The translations under genes and the position numbers were made by a program. A stretch of DNA of 64,000 nt from Rhodococcus sp. B50 (GTDB lineage: Bacteria > Actinomycetota > Actinomycetes > Mycobacteriales > Mycobacteriaceae): positions 3,475,480-3,539,479 of the forward strand of contig NZ_WPAG02000002.1 in NCBI RefSeq assembly GCF_013602415.1. Direction: 5' to 3'. Under the pieces are notes generated by a model, which did no database searches, was not told the origin of the DNA, and was given only the letters and a program-made list of their open reading frames with translations. Within the stretch, counting starts at the first letter, position 1. Each line of letters starts with the position of its first letter. Positions 27,812 to 35,015 of this stretch are shown piece by piece.

Positions 27812-27838
27812 GTGTCAGCGTCTGGAGCAGCATCGTGA
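27812..27838 (+). CDS. Possible leaderless 8-codon upstream ORF coupled to wzt
   Basis: GTG at 27812 opens MSASGAAS and stops at TGA 27836-27838. The stop overlaps the wzt start as GTGA. The GTG is 8 nt after a TACGCT hexamer, the same spacing seen at the other leaderless starts in this window. Translation of the mini-ORF could deliver ribosomes to wzt, which has only a modest GGAG site inside the mini-ORF. The peptide itself has no recognisable feature. It could also be chance. Confidence 0.35.
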   Translation: MSASGAAS

Positions 27839-28683
27839 GTCGGGTCAGCATCGAAACGCGCGGCGCGTGCGTCGACTTTCCCATCTTCGACGCCAAGACC
27901 CGCTCCCTGAAGAAGGCCTTCCTGGGTAAGGCGGGCGGAGCGATCGGCCGCAACAACTCCGACGTGGTGGTCGTCGAGGCTCTGCGCGACATCACGATGT
28001 CGCTGAAGGAAGGCGACCGCGTCGGACTCGTCGGCCACAACGGTGCCGGAAAGTCCACCCTGCTGCGCCTGCTCTCGGGGATCTACGAGCCCACGCGCGG
28101 CCACGCTCGGGTGAAGGGCCGCGTCGCGCCGGTGTTCGATCTCGGCGTCGGCATGGATCCGGAGATCTCCGGCTACGAGAACATCATCATCCGCGGCATG
28201 TTCCTCGGGATGAGCCGCAAGCAGATGCTGGCCAAGGTCGACGAGATCGCCGACTTCACCGAGCTCGGCGATTACCTCAACATGCCGCTGCGCACCTACT
28301 CGACCGGCATGCGGGTGCGTGTCGCGCTCGGCGTGGTCACCAGTATCGATCCCGAGATCCTGCTCCTCGACGAAGGCATCGGCGCGGTCGACGCGGAGTT
28401 CATGAAGAAGGCGCGGGTGCGTCTGCAGGATCTCGTCGCCCGTTCGGGCATCCTCGTGTTCGCCAGCCATTCCAACGAGTTCCTCGCCCAGCTGTGCGAC
28501 CAGGCGATGTGGATCGATCACGGACAGATCCGTGAGCAGGGCGACATCGAGCACGTGGTGCGGTCCTACGAGGGCGACGAGGCCGGCGACCACGTGCGCA
28601 CGATCCTCCACGAGCTCGAGCGCGAGCGGACCGCGAAGTCCGCCCACGACGCCGCCGCCTCGACGGGTTCGAACGGTGGCTGA
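27835..28683 (+). CDS. wzt: Galactan ABC transporter ATP-binding protein Wzt
   Basis: Wzt powers export of the lipid-linked galactan across the cytoplasmic membrane with the permease Wzm (Rv3781/Rv3783 in M. tuberculosis). The 282-aa protein has Walker A GHNGAGKST (residues 68-76), the signature YSTGM (156-160, usually YSSGM), Walker B ILLLDEG (176-182) and the switch His in FASHSNEF. It lacks the extra C-terminal sugar-binding domain of O-antigen Wzt proteins. The GTG at 27835 follows GGAG. Its stop is overlapped by 8 bp by glfT1, so the two are coupled. Its partner wzm is 14.5 kb away here. Confidence 0.93.
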   Translation: MSRVSIETRGACVDFPIFDAKTRSLKKAFLGKAGGAIGRNNSDVVVVEALRDITMSLKEGDRVGLVGHNGAGKSTLLRLLSGIYEPTRGHARVKGRVAPVFDLGVGMDPEISGYENIIIRGMFLGMSRKQMLAKVDEIADFTELGDYLNMPLRTYSTGMRVRVALGVVTSIDPEILLLDEGIGAVDAEFMKKARVRLQDLVARSGILVFASHSNEFLAQLCDQAMWIDHGQIREQGDIEHVVRSYEGDEAGDHVRTILHELERERTAKSAHDAAASTGSNGG

Positions 28684-29566
28684 CGAACGGATCATCGGCG
28701 TCGTCGTCACACACCGTCGCCGCGAACTGCTGGCCGACTCCCTGAAAGTTCTTGCCTCGCAGTCTCGTCCGCTCGACCATCTCGTGGTGGTCGACAACGG
28801 CGACGAGGACGCGGTGCGCGAACTCGTCGACGCGGTGGACCTGCCCACGAGCTATCTCGGCTCGAAGCACAATCTCGGCGGCGCGGGCGGCTTCGCCCTC
28901 GGCATCCTGTACGCGCTGTCGCTGGGAGCCGATAGGGTCTGGCTCGCCGACGACGACGGTCGCCCCGAGGGACCGGACGTGCTCGCGACGCTGCTGGACT
29001 GCGCGCGGCGCAACGGTCTGGCCGAGGTGTCACCGGTCGTGTGCGACATCGCGCAACCCGACCGCCTCGCCTTCCCGCTGCGCCGGGGCGTCGTGTGGCG
29101 GCGGTGGCGGCATGAACTCGGCGACGAGGACCTGCTCCCCGGCATCGCCTCGCTGTTCAACGGTGCGCTCTTCACGACCGCGGCGATCGACGCGGTGGGC
29201 GTGCCCGACCTGCGGTTGTTCGTCCGCGGCGACGAAGTCGAGGTGCACCGACGCCTCGTCCGTTCGGGCCTGCCCTTCGGCACCTGCCTGCAGACGGCCT
29301 ACCTGCATCCCGACGGCGCCGACGAGTTCAAGCCCATCCTCGGCGGCCGGATGCACACGCAGTACCCGGACAACGACACCAAACGCTTCTTCACCTACCG
29401 CAACCGTGGCTACCTGTTGTCGCAGCCGGGACTGCGCCGGCTGCTGCCCCAGGAATGGGTGCGGTTCGGCTGGTACTTCCTCGTCACCCGCCGCGACCCG
29501 GCCGGGCTGCGCGAGTGGATCCGGTTGCGCAGGCTCGGACGCGAGGAGAAGTTCGAGCGTCCCTGA
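28676..29566 (+). CDS. glfT1: Galactofuranosyltransferase GlfT1
   Basis: GlfT1 adds the first galactofuranose residues to the decaprenyl-PP-GlcNAc-rhamnose acceptor on the inner face of the membrane, starting the galactan. The 296-aa GT2-family protein has VVVTHRRRELLADSL at residues 9-23, HNLGGAGGFALGI (65-77) and the UDP-sugar-binding LADDDG motif (Asp92-94). The GTG at 28676 overlaps the wzt stop by 8 bp. The order wzt-glfT1 is as in M. tuberculosis Rv3781-Rv3782, but the next gene there, wzm, is missing at this place. Length is close to the mycobacterial protein (about 304 aa). Confidence 0.93.
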   Translation: MADERIIGVVVTHRRRELLADSLKVLASQSRPLDHLVVVDNGDEDAVRELVDAVDLPTSYLGSKHNLGGAGGFALGILYALSLGADRVWLADDDGRPEGPDVLATLLDCARRNGLAEVSPVVCDIAQPDRLAFPLRRGVVWRRWRHELGDEDLLPGIASLFNGALFTTAAIDAVGVPDLRLFVRGDEVEVHRRLVRSGLPFGTCLQTAYLHPDGADEFKPILGGRMHTQYPDNDTKRFFTYRNRGYLLSQPGLRRLLPQEWVRFGWYFLVTRRDPAGLREWIRLRRLGREEKFERP

Positions 29567-29590
29567 CGCCTCCTCGGATACCCCTGACAC

Positions 29591-30079
29591 TCACGCGGTC
29601 ACGACGGTCTGGGCGGCGATCTCCTTGAGTTTCGCGTTCGCCCAGCGCAGTTGACGCAGGGTCTGGGGGTGGCAGCGTTCGGAGACGGCGAGCAGTTCGC
29701 GGTCGCTCAGGGCCTGTGCCGTCTGGGCGAGGATCTCCCAGTCGAGCGAGACGCCCGCCGCCATGCGGTGCACGGTGCGCAGGTCCCGCAGCAACAGCAC
29801 GCTCGGCGCATGCCGACGTCCGAGCATCTCGCTGCCCTTCCGTCGCAGCCCGGCCAGCAGCTCGTGTACGTCGCCAGGGTCGTCGTCGAGGTCGAGTCCG
29901 TAGTCGTGACCTACACGGGCGAGTTCGCGGACGTGCTGCTGCGACCAGCCGGCGATGTCCCTGGCCACGTGGAAGATCTCGTGGTCGACCTTGTGCCGGT
30001 CGGCCGTCCGCAGCAGCTCCCCCGCCAGGTCGTTCTCCGAGCGGTGCAGTTCGCGGATCGCCAGGGACACCTTGTTCAT
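29591..30079 (-). CDS. Helical protein coupled to the molybdopterin oxidoreductase
   Basis: This 162-aa protein is not recognised as a named family. It is predicted almost all-helical, with heptad-like stretches (MNKVSLAIRELHRSENDLAGELLRTADRH, HEIFHVARDIAGWSQQHVRELARVG) and several His and Glu residues spaced as in four-helix or ferritin-like bundles. No signal or membrane segment is seen. Its ATG overlaps the stop of the upstream molybdopterin oxidoreductase by 4 bp (ATGA), so translation is coupled and a joint role (chaperone, maturation factor or subunit) is likely. That role is inference. Confidence 0.72.
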   Translation of the reverse strand: MNKVSLAIRELHRSENDLAGELLRTADRHKVDHEIFHVARDIAGWSQQHVRELARVGHDYGLDLDDDPGDVHELLAGLRRKGSEMLGRRHAPSVLLLRDLRTVHRMAAGVSLDWEILAQTAQALSDRELLAVSERCHPQTLRQLRWANAKLKEIAAQTVVTA

Positions 30080-32535
30080 CGCGGGCCTCCGTCGTCGAAC
30101 ATCTCGGTGGTCTCGGCGTCCGGTCCACCCGAGGTGGCGGGGGCGGTCCCGGAAACGGGTGCGGACGCGGTGGTGGTCGGCGCCGCGGAGGGCCCGTCGT
30201 CGGCGACGGCGACCCGTTCGACGCGGGCGGCACCTGATTTGAACAGTGGCTGCTTCGAGGCCGGATCCCAATCGGTGAAGGTCAGTTCGTTGGCCGCGCG
30301 ACCCTCGAGCGCGGGTTCGTGACCGGCGGGGGTGTCCCAGTAGCCGTAGTGGAAGGGCAGGAACAGCACCCCGGTCCTGATCCCACTGATCCGCAGTCGC
30401 GCGGTGACGTGACCGCGCGGTGTGTCGATCCGCAACAGGTCTCCCTCCGACCATCCATGCCGCTCGGCATCGCTCTCCGACATCTCGACCCACACCTCCG
30501 GTGCGGCGCGCTGCAGTTGTGGGGCGCGGCCCGTCTTCGTGCGGGTGTGGAAGTGGTAGAGCGTGCGGCCGGTGGTGAGCAGGTAGGGATAGTCGTCGGA
30601 GACGGTCTCGTGCGGGGGAAGGTACTCACCGGCCTTGATGATCGCCTTGCCGAAGGGGTTCAGTGCCCGGTACTCGGTGGGTTCGACCGGCGCGCCGGTG
30701 ACCATATCCCGCCCGTAGTTTTCGCAGTAATCCGGTGCGGCCCAGAACTTCTCGTCCTCGTAGAGACGTTCGGTCCCGTCGGGGGCGTCCGTATTGCACG
30801 GCCACTGGATCCCGCTTCCACCGCGCAACTTCTCGTAGGTGATGCCCGTGTAGTCACACGGTCGCCCGGCCGTGCACTCCTTCCACGCCTCGAACGCCTC
30901 CTCCGGCGTGGACCACTTCACGAGCGGATCGCCGTCCTTGTCCCGCAGGTCGAGCCGGCGCGCGTAGTCGACGAAGATGTCGAGATCGGGCCGGGCCTGC
31001 CCGGGCGGTTCGACGGCCTTCTCCGACAGGTGCACGGTCCGATCGGTATTCGTGAACGTCCCGGTCTTCTCACCCCAGGTCGCAGCGGGCAGGACGACGT
31101 CGGCGAGCTGCGCGGTCTCCGACAGGAAGATGTCCTGGACTACCAGGAAAAGCCTTTCCTGGGAGAGGATCTCGCGTACACGACGCAGTTCCGGCAGCGA
31201 CACGGCCGGGTTCGTCCCACTCACGTAGAGGAAGCGGATCGAACCGTCCTCGGCGTACCGCATCATCTGCATCAGATGGGTGGGCGCGGTGTAGTGCGGG
31301 ATCCGCATCGGGTCGATGTTCCACACGCGCGCGAGGTCTTCGACGTGCGCGTCGTTGGCCCAGTTCCGGAAGGCCGGCAGGTCGCCGTCGGCTCCGCATT
31401 CGCGGGTGTTCTGCGCGGTGGGCTGCCCGTTCATCTGCAGGATTCCGCACCCGGGCTTCCCCAGCATGCCGCGTACGAGATGAATGTTGTTCACCTGCAC
31501 GGCGGCCGCGGTGGCCTGATGGGACTGGTAGAAGCCCTGCAGGACCGTCGAGAGCAGCCGCTTCGCGGTGCCGAGGAGCCGAGCGGTCTCCCGCAGATCC
31601 TCGAGCGGGACGTCGCAGATCTCGGCGGCCTTCCCGAGGGAGTAGTCGGTGACCTGGGTGCGCAGTTCGTCGAATCCGACGGTGTGGTTCTCGATGTAGT
31701 CCTCGTCGATCCACCCGCGCTGCAGGATCTCGTGCAGCAGCCCGTTCATGAGGACGACATTGGTGCCCGGACGCGGGGCCAGGTGCACCGTCGCGGCCCG
31801 CGCGACCGGCGTCCGCCGCGGATCCACACAGATCACCGCCGGGGGATTCGGGCCGGCGAGCCGGTCGAGGATCCGACTCCACGTCACCGTCTGCGTCTCG
31901 GCCATGTTGTGTCCGTAGAGCGCGATGACGTCGGCGTGATCGATGTCGGTGTAGGACCCGGGCTGGCCGTCGCATCCGAAGGACTGCTTGAGAGCGGCCG
32001 CCGCCGTCGCCGTACACAGGCGGGTGTTGCCGTCCATGTGGTTGGTGCCGATGCCGCCGTGACCGATCAGCGCGAGGGTGTAGTACTCCTCCAGGAACAG
32101 CTGGCCGGTGGTGTAGAAGCCGACCGAACTGGGGCCGCGCTCGTCGAGCAAGTGCTTCGTGCGCCCGGCGACGGCATCCATCGCGGTGTCCCAGTCCGTC
32201 TCGACGAGCGTGCCGTCGCGCCTGATCAACGGTGTCGTGAGCCGGTCCGCCGAGTGGTTCGCCTGCCAGCCGAACAGGTCCTTCGGGTCGAGCCGACCGT
32301 GATTGACCCGATCGACGGCACGTCCTCGTACCCCCACCATGCGCCCGTCCTTGACTGCGATGTCGAGTCCGTCACCGTTGGAATGCAGGATCGTCGCCGA
32401 CTGCACCCACCTGTCGACGTCGTCCTCGGTCAGCCCCTCGGCGAGAAAGGTGTCGACGCGAGTGGGCCAGCGCCCGCCCGGTCCGTACGGGGTACGCGAG
32501 CCCCACGGGTCCGCGATTCGATCCACGGTGGCCAT
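30076..32535 (-). CDS. Molybdopterin oxidoreductase without N-terminal Fe-S ligands
   Basis: This 819-aa member of the DMSO reductase/nitrate-formate dehydrogenase superfamily binds bis-molybdopterin. Visible are the cofactor region with NTRLCTATAAAALKQSFGCDG (Cys174 as likely Mo ligand), ICVDPRRTPVA, QMNGQPTAQNTRECGADGD, the LPAATWGEKTGTFTNTDRTVHLSEKAVEPPGQARPDLDIF block and the C-terminal molydop_binding domain (LLTTGRTLYHFHTRTKTGR). The N-terminal cluster site, normally C-x2-C-x3-C followed by LDIxVKDGR, reads T48-x2-H51-x3-D55, so all three cysteines are gone while the spacing is kept. The fourth ligand region is LDPKD. Electron transfer must differ from that of relatives. The substrate is unknown. 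It is coupled to a downstream helical protein. Confidence 0.9.
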   Translation of the reverse strand: MATVDRIADPWGSRTPYGPGGRWPTRVDTFLAEGLTEDDVDRWVQSATILHSNGDGLDIAVKDGRMVGVRGRAVDRVNHGRLDPKDLFGWQANHSADRLTTPLIRRDGTLVETDWDTAMDAVAGRTKHLLDERGPSSVGFYTTGQLFLEEYYTLALIGHGGIGTNHMDGNTRLCTATAAAALKQSFGCDGQPGSYTDIDHADVIALYGHNMAETQTVTWSRILDRLAGPNPPAVICVDPRRTPVARAATVHLAPRPGTNVVLMNGLLHEILQRGWIDEDYIENHTVGFDELRTQVTDYSLGKAAEICDVPLEDLRETARLLGTAKRLLSTVLQGFYQSHQATAAAVQVNNIHLVRGMLGKPGCGILQMNGQPTAQNTRECGADGDLPAFRNWANDAHVEDLARVWNIDPMRIPHYTAPTHLMQMMRYAEDGSIRFLYVSGTNPAVSLPELRRVREILSQERLFLVVQDIFLSETAQLADVVLPAATWGEKTGTFTNTDRTVHLSEKAVEPPGQARPDLDIFVDYARRLDLRDKDGDPLVKWSTPEEAFEAWKECTAGRPCDYTGITYEKLRGGSGIQWPCNTDAPDGTERLYEDEKFWAAPDYCENYGRDMVTGAPVEPTEYRALNPFGKAIIKAGEYLPPHETVSDDYPYLLTTGRTLYHFHTRTKTGRAPQLQRAAPEVWVEMSESDAERHGWSEGDLLRIDTPRGHVTARLRISGIRTGVLFLPFHYGYWDTPAGHEPALEGRAANELTFTDWDPASKQPLFKSGAARVERVAVADDGPSAAPTTTASAPVSGTAPATSGGPDAETTEMFDDGGPR

Positions 32536-32689
32536 GACACGGCGGTACCCGGGAGGACCGCCGCGGAATCCTCATACGTGTCCCCGCTCCGGAAAAGAGT
32601 TCGGTCCTCGAACAACAATCCGGCAAATCCGACCACATGCGTTGCCAGTTCGCCTTACGCTGTCGCCACACTCGACCTCTGGAGTAGTG

Positions 32690-34465
32690 ATGACCCCTCG
32701 CACCACCACCCCGTCGACCCTCTGCGAAGCCTTTCAGACCACCGCCGCGGCGTACCCCGACAAGGTCGCGCTGCGCACGCCCGACGACTCGGTCCGCTAC
32801 ACCTGGCGCCAGTACGCGCAGCGCGTCGAGCGCCTTGCCGCGGGGCTCGCCGGTCTCGGAGTGAAGCGCGGCGACACCGTCGGGCTCATGCTCACCAACC
32901 GGCCCGAATTCCACCTTCTCGACACCGCCGCACTCCACCTCGGCGCGGTGCCGTTCTCGATCTACAACTCGCTGACTGCCGAGCAGATCACGTACGTACT
33001 CGGCAACGCCGGGAACCGGGTGATGATCGCCGAGGAACAGTTCGTTCCCGTCCTGCGGCAGGCGATCGGCGACACGAAGGTCGAGCACCTGGTGTGCATC
33101 GACGGCAAACCCGAGGGGACCATGTCCCTCGACGACCTCGAGGCCTCCGCCGAGCCGTCCTTCGACTTCGACGCCGCATGGAAGGCCGTGCAGCCGTCCG
33201 ACCTGCTGACCCTCATCTACACCTCGGGCACCACGGGTCCGCCGAAGGGTGTCGAACTCACCCACGCCAACCTGCTCGCCGAACTCGAGGCGACGAGTTC
33301 GTATCTGCCCACCGGCCCGGACGACCGGATCCTGTCGTATCTGCCCGACGCACACATCGCCAACCGCTGGGGTTCGCACTATTCGAGCTTGTACAGCGGC
33401 ATGCAGATCACCACACTCGACGATCTCAAGCAGGCCATCACGGTGCTGCCGAGCCTGCGGCCGACACTCTTCGGCGCCGTCCCGCAGGTCTGGTACAAGC
33501 TCAAGGCTGCGATCGACAAGACGCTCGCCGAGGAGTCGAGCCCGGTCAAGAAGAAGCTTGCGCTGTGGGCGATCGACGTCGGACGCAAACGCGCCCGGCT
33601 GCAGTCCGACGGCAAGCCGGTCCCCCGTACCCTCGAAGTGCAGCACGCGGTCGCCGACAAGCTGGTGCTGTCCGCGATCCGCGGCAAGCTCGGCCTCGAC
33701 CAGGTCCGCGCCGCCGTCACAGGTGCCGCCGCGATCTCGCCGGAAGTCCTCGAGTTCGTTCTGGCCCTGGGTATCCCGTGCTCCGAGGTATGGGGAATGT
33801 CGGAGACCTCGTGCGTGGTCACCATGAACCGGCCGGGCGCCATCCGCATCGGCACAGTCGGCCAGGCCGTGCCCTGCGCGAAGATCAGGATCGCCGAGGA
33901 CGGCGAGCTGCTCGTCTCCGGCCCGTTGCTCATGAAGGGCTACCGCAACGATCCGGAGAAGACGGCGGACGCAATCGATTCCGATGGTTGGTTGCACACC
34001 GGTGATATCGGGGAGATCGACGCGGACGGCTACCTGCGGTTGATCGACCGCAAGAAGGAGATCATCGTCAACGCGGCGGGGAAGAACATGTCTCCCGCCA
34101 ACATCGAAGGCGCCTTGCGTGCCGCCTGCCCGATGCTGGGCGGTGCCGTCGCCATCGGCAACGACCGTCCCTACAACGTCGCACTGCTCGCGCTCGATCC
34201 CGATGCCCTGGCCATTTTCGCCGAACAACACGGCCTCAGCGGCAGCCACGAGGAACTCACGCACCATCCCGTCGTCCTCGAGTCGATCGCGAAATCGGTG
34301 GAGGAAGCGAACACCAAGCTGTCGCGGGTCGAGCAGATCAAGAAGTACACGGTACTGCCGACGATCTGGGAACCCTCGGGCGACGAACTGACCCCGACGA
34401 TGAAGCTCAAGCGCAAGCCCATCGACGCGAAGTACGCGGAGGAGATCGACAAGCTCTACGCGTAG
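32690..34465 (+). CDS. Long-chain fatty acyl-CoA synthetase (FadD-like)
   Basis: AMP-forming ligases activate fatty acids to acyl-CoA through an acyl-adenylate. The 591-aa protein has the P-loop YTSGTTGPPKGVELTH near residue 180, YLPDAHIANRWGSHYSSLY near 218, the adenine-binding GMSETSCVVT near 367, GWLHTGDIGEIDADGYLRLIDRKKE near 430-453 (Asp and Arg of the hinge) and the C-terminal Lys in TMKLKRKPI. The ATG at 32690 follows GGAG. It is divergent from the molybdopterin oxidoreductase. Family members of this length act on medium to very long chains; specificity cannot be read. Confidence 0.9.
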   Translation: MTPRTTTPSTLCEAFQTTAAAYPDKVALRTPDDSVRYTWRQYAQRVERLAAGLAGLGVKRGDTVGLMLTNRPEFHLLDTAALHLGAVPFSIYNSLTAEQITYVLGNAGNRVMIAEEQFVPVLRQAIGDTKVEHLVCIDGKPEGTMSLDDLEASAEPSFDFDAAWKAVQPSDLLTLIYTSGTTGPPKGVELTHANLLAELEATSSYLPTGPDDRILSYLPDAHIANRWGSHYSSLYSGMQITTLDDLKQAITVLPSLRPTLFGAVPQVWYKLKAAIDKTLAEESSPVKKKLALWAIDVGRKRARLQSDGKPVPRTLEVQHAVADKLVLSAIRGKLGLDQVRAAVTGAAAISPEVLEFVLALGIPCSEVWGMSETSCVVTMNRPGAIRIGTVGQAVPCAKIRIAEDGELLVSGPLLMKGYRNDPEKTADAIDSDGWLHTGDIGEIDADGYLRLIDRKKEIIVNAAGKNMSPANIEGALRAACPMLGGAVAIGNDRPYNVALLALDPDALAIFAEQHGLSGSHEELTHHPVVLESIAKSVEEANTKLSRVEQIKKYTVLPTIWEPSGDELTPTMKLKRKPIDAKYAEEIDKLYA

Positions 34466-34501
34466 CAGGCCCGATTCGTCACCGCGCTCACGACGAGTAC
34501 C

Positions 34502-34552
34502 CCCTGCACGGTCCCGTAGCCGCATGTGCATAATTCACGGGACCGTTCAGGG
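34502..34552 (+). repeat. 16-bp inverted repeat enclosing CATAAT
   Basis: CCCTGCACGGTCCCGT at 34502-34517 and its complement at 34537-34552 match at 15 of 16 positions. The 19-nt loop contains CATAAT (34529-34534), a possible -10 box for the downstream lipoprotein gene. It could be the fadD terminator, an operator, or both. Confidence 0.5.
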
Positions 34553-34588
34553 GGAACGGCGGCTCGACGGAGAGAGAATGCGTTGACG

Positions 34589-35008
34589 ATGCGCACGTTC
34601 GTTTCGATCGCCCTCGCGAGCGCGACCGCGCTCGCCCTGGCAGCCTGCGGCGGCAACGGTGGAGCCGAAGGCGGGGAGGACACCTACATCGCCCGTCTCG
34701 GAGAGGCGGGGATCGACACCGGCGACCGCGACGCCCTGCTCGCTGTGGGCGAGGAGATCTGCGACCACCTGCGGACGAATGCCGACAGCGCCGACGGGAA
34801 TGCTTCGGCGACAGATCTGGTCGTCGGCTTCACCGAACCGGCCCGGAAGGCCGGCTACGACCCCCTCGACGCCGTCACCATCAGCATGGCGAGCGTGACG
34901 AGCCTCTGCTCGGATGCCCTGGGAGAGGAGACATCCCAGGAGATCCAGAAGCAATGGGACGAGTTCGTGACCGGACGGAACGCCCTGTCGGATTCGCTCG
35001 GCGGCTGA
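34589..35008 (+). CDS. DUF732-type lipoprotein
   Basis: The 139-aa protein has a lipoprotein signal peptide with lipobox LALAAC (Cys20), so it should be anchored to the outer face of the membrane. The mature part (DTYIARLGEAGIDTGDRDALLAVGEEICDHL) and a later conserved Cys (SVTSLCSDAL) match the DUF732 family of small secreted mycobacterial and nocardial proteins, of unknown function, in which two Cys probably form a disulfide. The ATG at 34589 is used. A TTG two codons earlier has better spacing to GGAGAGAG and could be the true start. The gene converges with the hybrid kinase. Confidence 0.8.
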   Translation: MRTFVSIALASATALALAACGGNGGAEGGEDTYIARLGEAGIDTGDRDALLAVGEEICDHLRTNADSADGNASATDLVVGFTEPARKAGYDPLDAVTISMASVTSLCSDALGEETSQEIQKQWDEFVTGRNALSDSLGG

Positions 35009-35015
35009 GCCCGAG

